Source: JAWWPG01 sp038254365 (lineage in GTDB: Bacteria; Actinomycetota; Actinomycetes; Propionibacteriales; Nocardioidaceae). From it: 64,000 nucleotides of DNA. The position numbers and the translations under genes were made by a program. Below are positions 1-9,050 of the stretch, piece by piece. Location of the stretch: positions 42,849 through 106,848 of the forward strand of contig JBBSGI010000002.1 in the NCBI GenBank assembly GCA_038254365.1, written 5' to 3'. Below the pieces are notes generated by a model, which was given only the letters and a program-made list of their open reading frames with translations, had not been told where the DNA came from and searched no databases. Each line of letters starts with the position of its first letter. Within the stretch, counting starts at the first letter, position 1.

Positions 1-1311
1 GCCGTTGCGGCGGGCGCCAACCCGATGGACCTCAAGCGCGGCATCGACAAGGCGGTCGACGCCGTCAACGACGCGCTCGGCAAGGCCGCGCGCGACGTCG
101 AGACGACCCAGGACATGGCCCAGGTGGCGACCATCTCGGCTCGCGACAGCCAGATCGGCGACCTCATCGCGCAGGCGTTCGACAAGGTTGGCAAGGACGG
201 TGTCATCACCGTGGAGGAGTCGAACACCTTCGGCACCGAGCTCGAGTTCACCGAGGGCATGCAGTTCGACAAGGGCTACATCTCGCCGTACTTCGTAACC
301 GACAGCGAGCGTATGGAGACCGTCCTCGACGACCCTTACATCCTGGTCAACCAGGGCAAGATCTCATCGATCAGCGACCTGCTCCCGCTGCTGGAGAAGG
401 TCGTGCAGTCGGGCAAGCCGCTGTTCATCCTCGCCGAGGACGTCGACGGCGAGGCGCTCTCGACGCTTGTCGTCAACAAGATCCGCGGCACATTCACCGC
501 GGCCGCGGTCAAGGCCCCGGCCTTCGGTGACCGCCGCAAGGCGATGCTGCAGGACATTGCCACGCTGACCGGAGCCCAGGTCGTGACTCCCGACGTCGGG
601 CTCAAGCTCGACCAGGTGGGTCTTGAGGTGCTGGGCCGCGCCCGACGCGTCGTGGTCACCAAGGATGACACGACCATCGTCGACGGTGCGGGGGACAGCG
701 CCGAGGTCAACGCCCGGGTCGGTCAAATCAAGGCGGAGATCGACAACACCGACTCCGACTGGGACCGCGAGAAGCTGCAGGAGCGGCTGGCGAAGCTGGC
801 CGGTGGGGTGTGCGTGATCAAGGTCGGCGCCGCCACCGAGGTCGAGCTCAAGGAGAAGAAGCACCGCATCGAGGACGCCGTCTCGGCAACCCGCGCGGCG
901 ATCGAGGAGGGCATCGTGGCCGGTGGCGGGTCCGCCCTGGTGCATGCGGGTGCCGCCCTCACGGACGGGCTCGGGCTCTCGGGCGACGAGCGGACGGGCA
1001 CCCAGATCGTGGCCCGTGCAATCGACGAGCCATTGCGGTGGATCGCCGAGAATGGCGGCGACCAGGGATACGTGGTGGTGGCCAAGGTGCGTGAGGCCGG
1101 TGACGGCAAGGGCTTCAATGCGGCAACGGGCGAGTACGGCGACCTGGTGGCTCAGGGCGTGCTCGACCCGGTCAAGGTCACGCGCTCCGCGCTCACCAAC
1201 GCCGCGTCGATCGCGGCGCTGCTGCTCACCACCGAGACGCTGATCGTCGAGCGGCCGGCCGAGCAGGAGGACGACGGCCACAGCCACGGGGGCCACGGCC
1301 ACAGCCACTAA
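1..1311 (+). CDS. groEL1: GroEL1-type 60-kDa chaperonin, C-terminal part (5' end outside window)
   Basis: The reading frame is open from base 1, so the window enters the gene partway. About 436 residues remain; full chaperonins have about 540, so roughly the first 100 are missing. Visible are the intermediate and apical domains, with KAPAFGDRRKAML and VINQGK-like chaperonin blocks, and the distal equatorial domain with IVAGGGSALVHA. The protein folds clients in the cytoplasm with GroES and ATP. The tail is DDGHSHGGHGHSH, the histidine-rich ending of actinobacterial GroEL1, rather than the Gly-Met tail of GroEL2. That tail is the reason for the paralogue call. A strong hairpin follows the stop. 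Confidence 0.95.
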   Translation, partial: AVAAGANPMDLKRGIDKAVDAVNDALGKAARDVETTQDMAQVATISARDSQIGDLIAQAFDKVGKDGVITVEESNTFGTELEFTEGMQFDKGYISPYFVTDSERMETVLDDPYILVNQGKISSISDLLPLLEKVVQSGKPLFILAEDVDGEALSTLVVNKIRGTFTAAAVKAPAFGDRRKAMLQDIATLTGAQVVTPDVGLKLDQVGLEVLGRARRVVVTKDDTTIVDGAGDSAEVNARVGQIKAEIDNTDSDWDREKLQERLAKLAGGVCVIKVGAATEVELKEKKHRIEDAVSATRAAIEEGIVAGGGSALVHAGAALTDGLGLSGDERTGTQIVARAIDEPLRWIAENGGDQGYVVVAKVREAGDGKGFNAATGEYGDLVAQGVLDPVKVTRSALTNAASIAALLLTTETLIVERPAEQEDDGHSHGGHGHSH

Positions 1312-1323
1312 CCCACCACTCGC

Positions 1324-1373
1324 AATTGCGGGAAACTGGTCGACTCGTCTCGAGCCGGCCGGTTCCCGCAATT
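1324..1373. terminator. Long inverted repeat after groEL1
   Basis: An 11-bp perfect inverted repeat pairs AATTGCGGGAA (1324-1334) with TTCCCGCAATT (1363-1373) around a 28-nt loop. It begins 13 nt after the groEL1 stop and lies well ahead of guaB. Position suggests a transcription terminator or 3'-end stabilising hairpin. There is no T-run, so it would not be a textbook intrinsic terminator. Confidence 0.5.
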
Positions 1374-1521
1374 CGCGGTGGAGGCGGAAACCGCTCGATC
1401 GGGCCAGTGACAAGAGGTCAGGCACGGCCTTCCCCACCGGCATCTCCGGCGCCGCAGCCAACCTGGCCGGTGCAGACGAGGCCGGTGCCCGCGCCGTTCC
1501 CGCCTGAGCCCGGGCCGTCGA

Positions 1522-1527
1522 TACCAT
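1522..1527 (+). promoter_or_regulatory. Candidate -10 element for a leaderless guaB mRNA
   Basis: TACCAT fits the actinobacterial TANNNT -10 pattern and ends 8 nt before the guaB ATG, so transcription could start at or next to the start codon. No convincing -35 is visible 17-18 nt upstream and the Shine-Dalgarno match is only AGG. Inferred from sequence alone. Confidence 0.3.
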
Positions 1528-1534
1528 AGGTGAC

Positions 1535-3052
1535 ATGGACCCCGCTCCGTACGACGTACCGGAGAAGTTCGCGCGGCTCGGCCTGACGTTCGATGACGTG
1601 CTGCTGCTGCCGGGGGAGACCGACCTGGTGCCGAGCGACATCGACACAACGTCGAGACTGACCCGCGAGCTGAGCATGTCCGTCCCCCTGTTGTCGAGTG
1701 CCATGGACACCGTGACCGAGTCCCGGATGGCCGTCGCCATGGCCCGCCAGGGTGGCCTCGGCGTCCTGCACCGCAACCTGTCCATCGAGGAGCAATCCAG
1801 CCAGGTTGACCTGGTCAAACGCTCGGAGTCCGGGATGATCACCGACCCGGTCACCGTTGGCCCCGAGGCCACCATCGCCGATCTCGACGACCTCTGTGGC
1901 CGTTACCGGGTCTCCGGGCTGCCGGTCGTGGACGAGTCCGGGGTGCTCCGGGGGATCATCACCAACCGCGACCTGCGCTTCCTCCCCGCTGCGCAGTGGC
2001 CGCATCGACTGGTGCGCGAGGTCATGACCCCGATGCCGTTGGTCACCGGCCCGGTCGGGATCTCCTCGGAGGACGCGGCAGCCCTGCTCGCCAAGCACAA
2101 GATCGAGAAGCTTCCGCTCGTCGACCACGAGGGACGCCTGACCGGCCTGATCACGGTCAAGGACTTCGTGAAGTCCGAGCAGTATCCGGGCGCCACCAAG
2201 GATGCGTCCGGACGGCTCCTCGTCGGTGCGGCAATCGGCTATTTCGGTGACGCCTGGACGCGGGCCACCAGCCTGGTCGAGGCCGGCGTCGACATCCTGG
2301 TCGCCGACACCGCGCACGGACACGTCCGCGTCATGCTCGACATGGTGCGCCGGTTGAAGACCGACCGAGCCACCAGGCACGTCCAGGTGATCGGCGGCAA
2401 CGTCGCCACCCGAGAAGGCGCCCGGGCCTTCGTCGACGCGGGAGCCGACGCCGTCAAGGTGGGCGTCGGCCCAGGATCGATCTGTACGACGAGGATCGTC
2501 GCTGGCGTCGGCGCGCCCCAGGTCACGGCCATCCACGAGGTGGCCCGGGTCTGCAAGCCGGTCGGCGTCCCGGTGGTCGGTGACGGCGGGCTGCAGTACT
2601 CCGGCGACATCGCGAAGGCTCTGGCGGCGGGAGCGGACACGGTCATGGTGGGCTCGCTGCTCGCCGGGTGCGACGAGAGTCCGGGTGACCTGGTGTTCGT
2701 CAACGGCAAGCAGTACAAGAGCTATCGGGGCATGGGCTCGCTGGCGGCGATGTCGTCCCGGGGCCGGCAGTCGTTCTCGAAGGACCGCTATTTCCAGGCC
2801 GAGGTGACCAGCGACGACCAGCTGGTCCCCGAGGGGGTCGAGGGCCAGGTCCCCTACCGAGGCCCGCTCGCGGCCGTCGCGCACCAGTTGATCGGCGGGC
2901 TGCACCAGTCGATGTTCTACGTCGGGGCGCGGACGATCCCCGAGCTGCAGGAGCGCGGCAGGTTCGTGCGGATCACGTCGGCGGGACTGAAGGAGAGCCA
3001 TCCGCACGACGTGCAGATGACCGTCGAAGCCCCCAACTACACAGCGCGCTGA
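1535..3052 (+). CDS. guaB: IMP dehydrogenase
   Basis: Oxidises IMP to XMP with NAD+, the committed step to GMP, in the cytoplasm. The 505-residue length is normal. It opens with the IMPDH signature LTFDDVLLLPGETD. A tandem CBS (Bateman) pair lies at about residues 95-215 and regulates the enzyme in this family. The catalytic-cysteine loop reads GVGPGSICTTR (about residue 315), followed by VGDGGLQYSGD and the mobile flap KSYRGMGSLAAM. guaB3 follows after 25 nt, the same order as guaB2-guaB3 in mycobacteria, so the two are probably co-transcribed. The ATG at 1535 is the first in frame with the conserved N-terminus. Confidence 0.97.
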   Translation: MDPAPYDVPEKFARLGLTFDDVLLLPGETDLVPSDIDTTSRLTRELSMSVPLLSSAMDTVTESRMAVAMARQGGLGVLHRNLSIEEQSSQVDLVKRSESGMITDPVTVGPEATIADLDDLCGRYRVSGLPVVDESGVLRGIITNRDLRFLPAAQWPHRLVREVMTPMPLVTGPVGISSEDAAALLAKHKIEKLPLVDHEGRLTGLITVKDFVKSEQYPGATKDASGRLLVGAAIGYFGDAWTRATSLVEAGVDILVADTAHGHVRVMLDMVRRLKTDRATRHVQVIGGNVATREGARAFVDAGADAVKVGVGPGSICTTRIVAGVGAPQVTAIHEVARVCKPVGVPVVGDGGLQYSGDIAKALAAGADTVMVGSLLAGCDESPGDLVFVNGKQYKSYRGMGSLAAMSSRGRQSFSKDRYFQAEVTSDDQLVPEGVEGQVPYRGPLAAVAHQLIGGLHQSMFYVGARTIPELQERGRFVRITSAGLKESHPHDVQMTVEAPNYTAR

Positions 3053-3077
3053 ACCCGCCGGCAGACTCCGAGGACCC

Positions 3078-4181
3078 ATGGACAACGAGATCGGCAGTGC
3101 GAAGCGCGGACGCCGGGCGTACTCCTTCGACGACATCGCGATCGTCCCCAGTCGCCGTACCCGCGACCCCGAGGAGGTGTCGGTCGTCTGGCAGATCGAC
3201 GCCTACCGGTTCGAGATCCCCATCCTCGCGGCGCCGATGGACTCGGTGATGTCACCGGAGACCGTGGAGTCGTTCGGGCGCGCCGGCGGGCTGGGGGTGC
3301 TCGACCTCGAGGGCCTGTGGACCAGGTACGACGACCCAGAGCCCCTGCTCGACGAGGTCGCCGGCCTGCGCGGCAACCAGGCGACCCGCCGGCTCCAGGA
3401 GATCTACGCCGAGCCCATCAAGCCAGACCTGATGGTCGAACGGGTGAAGGCACTCCGCGGTTCTGGCGTGACGGTGGCCGGAGCCCTCTCGCCGCAGCTC
3501 ACCAAGGAGCACGCACAGTCGGTGATCCGGGCCGGCCTCGACATCTTCGTGATCCGGGGCACCACGGTGTCGGCCGAGCACGTGTCCGGGCGCGCGGAGC
3601 CGCTGAACCTCAAGCAGTTCATCTACGACCTCGACGTGCCGGTCATCGTCGGCGGCTGCGCGACCTACCAGGCGGCCCTGCACCTCATGCGCACCGGCGC
3701 CGCCGGCGTGCTTGTCGGTTTCGGGGGAGGGGCCGCACACACGACGCGGACAGTGCTCGGCATCGCAGTACCGATGGCCACCGCGGTTGCCGACGTGGCG
3801 GCCGCCCGCCGCGACTACCTCGACGAGTCCGGCGGGAGATACGTGCACGTGATCGCCGACGGCTCGATCGGCCGAAGCGGCGATGTGGCCAAGGCGATCG
3901 CCTGTGGTGCCGACGCGGTCATGATCGGGTCTCCGCTCGCTCGTGCCGTCGAGGCGCCCGGCCGCGGCTTCCACTGGGGCGCGGAGGCCCACCACGCGCA
4001 CCTGCCGCGGGGGGAGCGGGTCGAGATCGGCACCGTCGGCACGTTGGAGCAGATCCTGCACGGCCCCTCGTCGGTCTCCGACGGCACCATGAACATCGTG
4101 GGCGCGCTCAAGCGCTCGATGGCCACCACCGGCTATACCGAGCTCAAGGAGTTCCAGCGGGTCGAGGTCGTGCTGCAGTGA
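3078..4181 (+). CDS. guaB3: GuaB3-family IMP dehydrogenase-like protein
   Basis: A 367-residue TIM-barrel relative of IMP dehydrogenase without CBS domains. It keeps the N-terminal YSFDDIAIVPSRRTRDPEEV block and the phosphate-binding ADGSIGRSGDVAKAIACGADAVMIG segment. At the position of the catalytic Cys of GuaB (GSICTTR), however, it reads GGGAAHTTR, with no cysteine. Classical IMPDH chemistry is therefore unlikely, and the true reaction of GuaB3 proteins is not settled. It lies 25 nt after guaB and its stop overlaps the GTG of the next gene (GTGA), so the three genes form one transcription unit. Confidence 0.92.
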   Translation: MDNEIGSAKRGRRAYSFDDIAIVPSRRTRDPEEVSVVWQIDAYRFEIPILAAPMDSVMSPETVESFGRAGGLGVLDLEGLWTRYDDPEPLLDEVAGLRGNQATRRLQEIYAEPIKPDLMVERVKALRGSGVTVAGALSPQLTKEHAQSVIRAGLDIFVIRGTTVSAEHVSGRAEPLNLKQFIYDLDVPVIVGGCATYQAALHLMRTGAAGVLVGFGGGAAHTTRTVLGIAVPMATAVADVAAARRDYLDESGGRYVHVIADGSIGRSGDVAKAIACGADAVMIGSPLARAVEAPGRGFHWGAEAHHAHLPRGERVEIGTVGTLEQILHGPSSVSDGTMNIVGALKRSMATTGYTELKEFQRVEVVLQ

Positions 4182-4996
4182 CCTCGGCGCCGTTACATGT
4201 TGCGGCCGTCCAGGCGAAGTCCGTGGCCGGTGACGTGCCGGCGAACGTGGCTTCCGCGGCCGCCTGGGTTCGCCGGGCCGGCGATGCGGGTGCGGCTCTC
4301 GCGGTGCTGCCCGAGCTGTTCCTGTCCGGCTACGACCCGCCGATCCTCACGGCGCGTCCTGACGACTGCGACGTCAACCCGGGCGACGTTCGGCTGGACC
4401 CGCTGCGAGAGGCGGCCAGGTCTGGCGCGGTGACCGTCGTGGTTGGCGCCTCGGTCCGGCTGCCCGACGGCGGCCGCATGCTCTCACTGCTGGGCGTGGA
4501 CGCCGGTGGCGACTGCACGGTGCTCTACTCCAAGCAGCACCTGTGGGACGCGGAACGCGGCATCTTCACCGCCGGTCAGGGCGGCGCGTCCGCGCGGCTG
4601 CACGGCTGGCCGCTGGGGCTCGGGATCTGTTACGACGGGTGCTTCCCCGAGCATGCGCGCGCCGCCACCGACGAGGGCGCCCTGGTCTACGTGTGCCCCT
4701 CGGCGTACGTCGTCGGCAGCGAGCACCGACGGGATCTCTACTCTGCGGCTCGGGCGATCGACAACGGGGTGTACGTCGTCTTCGCCGGTCTGGTCGGCGG
4801 TTGCGGCTCGCTCGAGTTCAGCGGAGGTACGGCGATCTACGACCCGCAGGGCCGGGCGGTCGCTCGCGTCGACTCGCTCGAGGGAATGGCGCTCGCCGAG
4901 CTCCACCTGGAGGCCATCGAGGAGGCCCGGCACATCAACCCCTACCCCCGCGACCGCGTTGCCTCTCTCGGCACCCGCACCTGGACCTCCCTCTGA
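4178..4996 (+). CDS. Carbon-nitrogen hydrolase (nitrilase superfamily amidase)
   Basis: A 272-residue protein of the nitrilase/omega-amidase fold. The Glu-Lys-Cys catalytic triad is readable: Glu in LPELFLSGYD, Lys in LYSKQHLWD and Cys in LGICYDGCFPE. The GTG at 4178 is chosen because it overlaps the guaB3 stop (GTGA) and gives the conserved start VTSAPLHVAAVQAKSV. The length fits small single-domain amidases with no NAD-synthetase fusion. The substrate cannot be told from sequence; co-transcription with guaB-guaB3 hints at a nucleotide or amide link but proves nothing. It ends 7 nt from the convergent kynureninase gene. Confidence 0.88.
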   Translation: MTSAPLHVAAVQAKSVAGDVPANVASAAAWVRRAGDAGAALAVLPELFLSGYDPPILTARPDDCDVNPGDVRLDPLREAARSGAVTVVVGASVRLPDGGRMLSLLGVDAGGDCTVLYSKQHLWDAERGIFTAGQGGASARLHGWPLGLGICYDGCFPEHARAATDEGALVYVCPSAYVVGSEHRRDLYSAARAIDNGVYVVFAGLVGGCGSLEFSGGTAIYDPQGRAVARVDSLEGMALAELHLEAIEEARHINPYPRDRVASLGTRTWTSL

Positions 4997-5003
4997 CGAA
5001 GGC

Positions 5004-6221
5004 TCAGCCCAGCAGATCACGCAGGACGACCAGCCCGTCGTAGACGTCCACGAACCGCGTGGTCAGCGGCGCCAGCCCGATCCTGATGCCGTCCGGTCGG
5101 CGAAAGTCCGGGACGACACCCTTCGCTGCCAGCTCGTCGGTCAGCCGCACCGCACCGGGGTGGGTCACGGTGACGTGCGACCCGCGGCGGTGCGGGTCTC
5201 GAGGTGATGCCAGGCCGACGCCGCGTCCGGCCAGCCATTCGTCGTACAGCTCGATGGCCAGCGCGCTGAGCGCGGTCGACTTACGGCGAATCTCCTGGAT
5301 ACCGGCCCGGCAGACCATCTCCACGCCCGTCTCGACGCCGGCGAGCGACATGATCCCGGGCGTCCCCGTCAGCCAGGCACGGATGTCCGGGTACGGCTGG
5401 TAGCCCTCCGCCATGTCGAACATGTCCGCGCGGCCCCACCACCCCCAGATCGGCTGCGCGAGCTCGTCCTGACGTGCCCGGTTGACGTAGGTGAAGGCAG
5501 GCGCGCCGGGACCGCCGTTGAGGTACTTGTAGGTGCATCCGACGGCGATGTCGACGCCTGCCCGGTCCAGCTGCATGGGCACCGATCCGACCGAGTGGCA
5601 CAGGTCCCACACCATCAGCGCCCCCGACTCGTGCACGAGCGTCGTCATCGCACCCAGGTCGAGGATCGCGGCGGACCGGTAGTCCACGTGCGAAAGAAGC
5701 GTCACCGCGACCGAGTCGTCGACGACGCCGGCCAGGTCATCGACGGTCAGGCCTTGGGAGGTGCCGGCATCCACCCAGCGGATCACCAGGCCACGCTGGC
5801 GCGCCAGGGACTCCATGAGGTAGCGGTCGGTTGGGAAGTTGTCCCGTTCGATCACCACGGTGCGCCGGCCCGGACGTGCGTCGAGTGCCGCGCTGACCGC
5901 CTTGTAGAGGGACACGGTGGTGTTGTCGCCGACGACGGTCTCGCCCGCTTCGGCGCCGAGCAACCCGGTGCCGATGAGGTCGCCGACCCGGACCGGCATC
6001 GCGAGCCAGGTCTCCCGCCAGGAGCGGACCAAGCGGCCCCCCCACTCGTCGGCAAGCAGGCGCTGGAGCCGGGTCACGGTCGCCTTCGGCAACCGCCCGA
6101 GCGAGTTGCCGTCGAAGTAGATCAGCGCATCGTCGTCGACGACGAACTCGCCCCGGTACGGCGCCAGCGGGTCGGCTTGGTCCAGGGCTTCGCAGTCGGA
6201 CCGGGTGGGTGCTGGGGCCAT
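5004..6221 (-). CDS. kynU: Kynureninase
   Basis: A PLP-dependent hydrolase that cleaves kynurenine (or 3-hydroxykynurenine) to anthranilate (or 3-hydroxyanthranilate) and alanine, the central step of tryptophan catabolism. At 405 residues the length matches the family. It has the IYFDGNSLGRLP N-terminal signature and WDLCHSVGS with the cofactor-contacting Asp. The lysine motif GCTYKYLNGGPGAPAF forms the internal aldimine, and FRRPDGIRIGLAPL lies near the C-terminus. It is the last gene of a minus-strand unit behind the glycosyltransferase (7-nt gap), an unusual partner. No kynA or kynB is visible in the window. Confidence 0.95.
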   Translation of the reverse strand: MAPAPTRSDCEALDQADPLAPYRGEFVVDDDALIYFDGNSLGRLPKATVTRLQRLLADEWGGRLVRSWRETWLAMPVRVGDLIGTGLLGAEAGETVVGDNTTVSLYKAVSAALDARPGRRTVVIERDNFPTDRYLMESLARQRGLVIRWVDAGTSQGLTVDDLAGVVDDSVAVTLLSHVDYRSAAILDLGAMTTLVHESGALMVWDLCHSVGSVPMQLDRAGVDIAVGCTYKYLNGGPGAPAFTYVNRARQDELAQPIWGWWGRADMFDMAEGYQPYPDIRAWLTGTPGIMSLAGVETGVEMVCRAGIQEIRRKSTALSALAIELYDEWLAGRGVGLASPRDPHRRGSHVTVTHPGAVRLTDELAAKGVVPDFRRPDGIRIGLAPLTTRFVDVYDGLVVLRDLLG

Positions 6222-6228
6222 GTCGCCG

Positions 6229-8124
6229 TCAGCCAGGGGTGTGGTCGAGGTCCTCGGCGTCGAGGGGGAGGTCGGCGCGGGTGCCGGAGGTGGCCGCCGC
6301 CTCCTTGGCCGCCTCCGGAATCGAGTTCGCTGCCTGGGTGACCGGGTTGGAGTCGTAGATCTCCGCCACCGGACGCCCCGCCGCCGGATGCTGGGTCACG
6401 TCGTCGTCGGGATCGGTCGACTCGTCGCTGTCGTCGTCGAAGCCGCCCAGCACGCTGTGCTGCGGCTCGAGGTGCAGCCCATGACCGCGCTCGTCCGTTG
6501 CCTGCTCGTGGATGTGGGTCTTGTGCTCGGTCGGGTCCACGTGCGGGCGCACATCCTCCAGAGGGGCCTCGGGGTTGCGCCACAGCTCCATCAGCCGGCC
6601 GAGGTGGTCGTCCATGGTGGTGAGGTTCATCGCCGATGCCCAGTAGTCACCGGGTTGGAGCTCGCCCTCGATGAGCTGGCGCCAGATCTCGATCAGCGCC
6701 TCCTTATCGGACGCCTTGAAGACGAACGACGGGTTGTCGCCGCCAAGCTCCTTCGAACCTCCGCGGTGTGAGGTGATCAGCGGTACGCCGTGCGCCACCA
6801 TCTCGGTTGCGACCTGGGGCAGGTTGTCCTCCCACTGGACCGGGATCATGCCGACGTCGACGCCGTCGAGGATGGTCTCGAGCTGCTCATGGGTGTAGCC
6901 GTCGAAGTGCACAACATCAGCCATCCGGTCGGACAGCGCGATCAGCCGGTTCATCGTGTCGGGGTCGGCGGTCTTGGCACCGAGCACCATGCGGATCCTG
7001 GACTGGAACTCCGGCGGGCACTCCTCGAGGGCCTCGAGGAGGAAGTAGAACCCCTTGTCACGGCGCATGTAGCCCAGGTAGCAGATGGTCAGCTCCCCCT
7101 GCACCTGCAGCTCCTTGCGGAGCTCGGCCCGGGCGAACTGCTCGGCCGCCCGGGTGCCCGCGTAGGCCACCGCCATCTTGCCGTGGTCGATGCCGTGTGC
7201 CTTGAGCACGTCGAGCACCCGGTGCGACGTCGCGAGCACCAGGTCGACCTCGTTGTTGATCATGTTCACCCCGCGCTGGCGGCGGGACACGAAGCGAGTC
7301 GACAGGCTCAGCGAGACCGGCTCGACCGGCTTCACCGGGTTCTTGGCGATCTGGCCGAACGACCCGGGCCGGTTCTCGCGGTTCTGCTGCATGCGCTTGC
7401 GGCGACGGATCAGCGCCGGGCCTAGCAGGGGCGCGAGCAGGGGACGGCTGACGCGCGAGTAGCGGCCGCTGCGGAGCTGTCCGTAGATCCGATAGGCGAG
7501 CGCGTAGCCCTTGGTGTTCGGCGTGATCTTCGACCGGCGCAGGACGCGCGACACCTGGTGGGCGCGCAGCACCTCGTGCGGGTTCGGCAGGTTCGGGATG
7601 CAGTTCACGCAGTCGCGTCCCTTGTGGTAGTCGCTGCAGTGGACCCGCTCCTCCTTCCAAAGGTTCACCTGGGGGCAGACCAGGTAGTAGTTGTGCGAGT
7701 ACAGCAGCACCCGGGTCTGCGGGAACTTCTCGTGCACCCGAAGGAAGGTGAACGGGATGCCCTCGAGCGAGTCGAACTGGATGACGTCGAACGGCCCGTG
7801 CCGCTCGAGGAAGTCGTGCCAGACGGTGAGCATCTCACCCTCGTCGAAGAGGTGAGCGGACCCGAAGGCGTGGTGCCCGGGGGCGAGCACTGTCGAGTTG
7901 ACCACCGTGAACGAGTGGACCCGGGAGCCGTGGACGTTGGTGGTCGGCTCGATCCGGATCCGCGGGTCGAGAAAATCGTGCTCGAGACCGGACGCCATCG
8001 TGTAGACCTCGTGGTCATTGCCGCTCGCGAGGTAGTCGACGAGGTTCTTCTCGTAGATGCGTACGCCACCGCCGCGGCTCTCGATGTCGTCGTACTGCAC
8101 CCAGTTGTAGAGCAGGATTCTCAT
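6229..8124 (-). CDS. GT4-type glycosyltransferase with an acidic C-terminal tail
   Basis: A 631-residue retaining glycosyltransferase (GT-B fold, GT4-like). It starts MRILLYNWVQYDD...GGGVRIYEKNL, as in GT4 N-domains. Near residues 145-175 a cysteine cluster of the form HNYYLVCP...C...C..C recalls a structural metal site of some GT4 families. The donor domain has ICYLGYMRRDKGF, VHFDGYTHEQLETIL and the E-x7-E-like stretch ending in SHRGGSKELGG. The last 90 or so residues are acidic, low-complexity and probably disordered. Its ATG overlaps the sulfotransferase stop (ATGA). Together they suggest a decorated, sulfated glycan or glycoconjugate. Acceptor and sugar are unknown. Confidence 0.85.
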   Translation of the reverse strand: MRILLYNWVQYDDIESRGGGVRIYEKNLVDYLASGNDHEVYTMASGLEHDFLDPRIRIEPTTNVHGSRVHSFTVVNSTVLAPGHHAFGSAHLFDEGEMLTVWHDFLERHGPFDVIQFDSLEGIPFTFLRVHEKFPQTRVLLYSHNYYLVCPQVNLWKEERVHCSDYHKGRDCVNCIPNLPNPHEVLRAHQVSRVLRRSKITPNTKGYALAYRIYGQLRSGRYSRVSRPLLAPLLGPALIRRRKRMQQNRENRPGSFGQIAKNPVKPVEPVSLSLSTRFVSRRQRGVNMINNEVDLVLATSHRVLDVLKAHGIDHGKMAVAYAGTRAAEQFARAELRKELQVQGELTICYLGYMRRDKGFYFLLEALEECPPEFQSRIRMVLGAKTADPDTMNRLIALSDRMADVVHFDGYTHEQLETILDGVDVGMIPVQWEDNLPQVATEMVAHGVPLITSHRGGSKELGGDNPSFVFKASDKEALIEIWRQLIEGELQPGDYWASAMNLTTMDDHLGRLMELWRNPEAPLEDVRPHVDPTEHKTHIHEQATDERGHGLHLEPQHSVLGGFDDDSDESTDPDDDVTQHPAAGRPVAEIYDSNPVTQAANSIPEAAKEAAATSGTRADLPLDAEDLDHTPG

Positions 8125-8822
8125 TGGCCACTCACCTGTTCCATGGTCAGTCCGGTCTCGGGCACAGCCCCACTGGCGCGATCAGGCGACGGGAAGTAGT
8201 CGTCGAAGTTCTTGTAGCGGCCGGGCTCAGTGTAATCAATGATGCGTGCCCGGAGGTCCTCGTCCGGTCGCCTGACGTACAGGAAGTCTGCGAGCTCGTC
8301 GATGAGGTCACTCGTGCGCGAGGCGGCCTTCTCGCTGCTGACGAGCAGCACCGGACGGCGGGTCGCGAGCGCCAAGCCGGTGTTGGCGTTGACGACCGCG
8401 TTCGTCTCGTGGAGCGACATCCGTCCGTTGCGCCGGATGAACTCGCCGTCCCACTGGGCGCGGCTCAGGGCGGTTGCGACGACGTCGCGATAGACGATGA
8501 TGAAGAAGGCGTTGCGGATGGACTTGGAGAGCACCGGGAGGTAGGCGGAGGCCGTGGGGTACTTCCACCCCCACACGTCGTGCTCCTGGTTGCGGCGGGC
8601 GATGGTGGCCTTCATCTGCCCGAGTGGCTTGTTGTGGAACGCCTTGTCCTCGTTGTTGCCCTCCGGGATATCGCCGAGGTAGAGCCCCAACGCCCGCAGC
8701 ACGCCCGCGACCAGGCTGGTCCCGCCCCGCTCCACGCCGAACGTCACGTAGGTGCGCTGAGGCAGGACCTCAGGGATCGCGTTGAGCAAGATGCTGGTCT
8801 TGTTCGTCGTAACCGGCTGCAC
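8121..8822 (-). CDS. Sulfotransferase-like protein
   Basis: 233 residues. The segment TFGVERGGTSLVAGVLRALG resembles the 5'-phosphosulfate-binding loop of PAPS-dependent sulfotransferases, and VYRDVVATALSRAQW resembles the 3'-phosphate-binding helix, so a cytoplasmic sulfuryl transfer is likely. The start is GTG at 8822 with a weak Shine-Dalgarno site; a later start would cut into conserved sequence. It is first in the unit with the GT4 glycosyltransferase (4-nt overlap) and kynU. A hairpin lies 34 nt upstream. Other P-loop folds cannot be fully excluded. Confidence 0.72.
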   Translation of the reverse strand: MQPVTTNKTSILLNAIPEVLPQRTYVTFGVERGGTSLVAGVLRALGLYLGDIPEGNNEDKAFHNKPLGQMKATIARRNQEHDVWGWKYPTASAYLPVLSKSIRNAFFIIVYRDVVATALSRAQWDGEFIRRNGRMSLHETNAVVNANTGLALATRRPVLLVSSEKAASRTSDLIDELADFLYVRRPDEDLRARIIDYTEPGRYKNFDDYFPSPDRASGAVPETGLTMEQVSGQ

Positions 8823-8855
8823 TATCTAGTCCATTTCCGTTCCACGTGTTTGTCC

Positions 8856-8874
8856 GGTGCCATCGTATGGCACC
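8856..8874. promoter_or_regulatory. Perfect palindrome upstream of the sulfotransferase operon
   Basis: GGTGCCAT and ATGGCACC form an 8-bp perfect inverted repeat around CGT. It sits in the 228-nt divergent region between the sulfotransferase gene (minus) and gabD2 (plus), 34 nt from the former's start. It could be an operator or a leader hairpin. No T-run follows on either strand. Confidence 0.45.
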
Positions 8875-9050
8875 CAGAGGGGACAGGGAGCGGCAACTGC
8901 CTGCGGTAAGCGCCTTGCTGTTCGCCAGCATTCCCGGCGGTGGTTCCTTGCCGCACAGAATACGTGAGCGATGTCGGTTTGTCAGACTGGGCGCGCCCAG
9001 ACGACGGCGGTCGGCGGTCGGCGGCCGGCCTGGGCACGTAGGCTCCACGG

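Noticed and set aside
1230..1311. Frameshift at the groEL C-terminus because the Gly-Met tail is missing
   Set aside because: The His-rich ending is a normal hallmark of actinobacterial GroEL1.
364..1875. Long minus-strand open frame over groEL1 and guaB (and a similar one at 1418-3136)
   Set aside because: Composition is that of antisense to GC-rich genes (Arg/Asp/Val-rich, no motif), while the plus strand encodes clear chaperonin and IMPDH.
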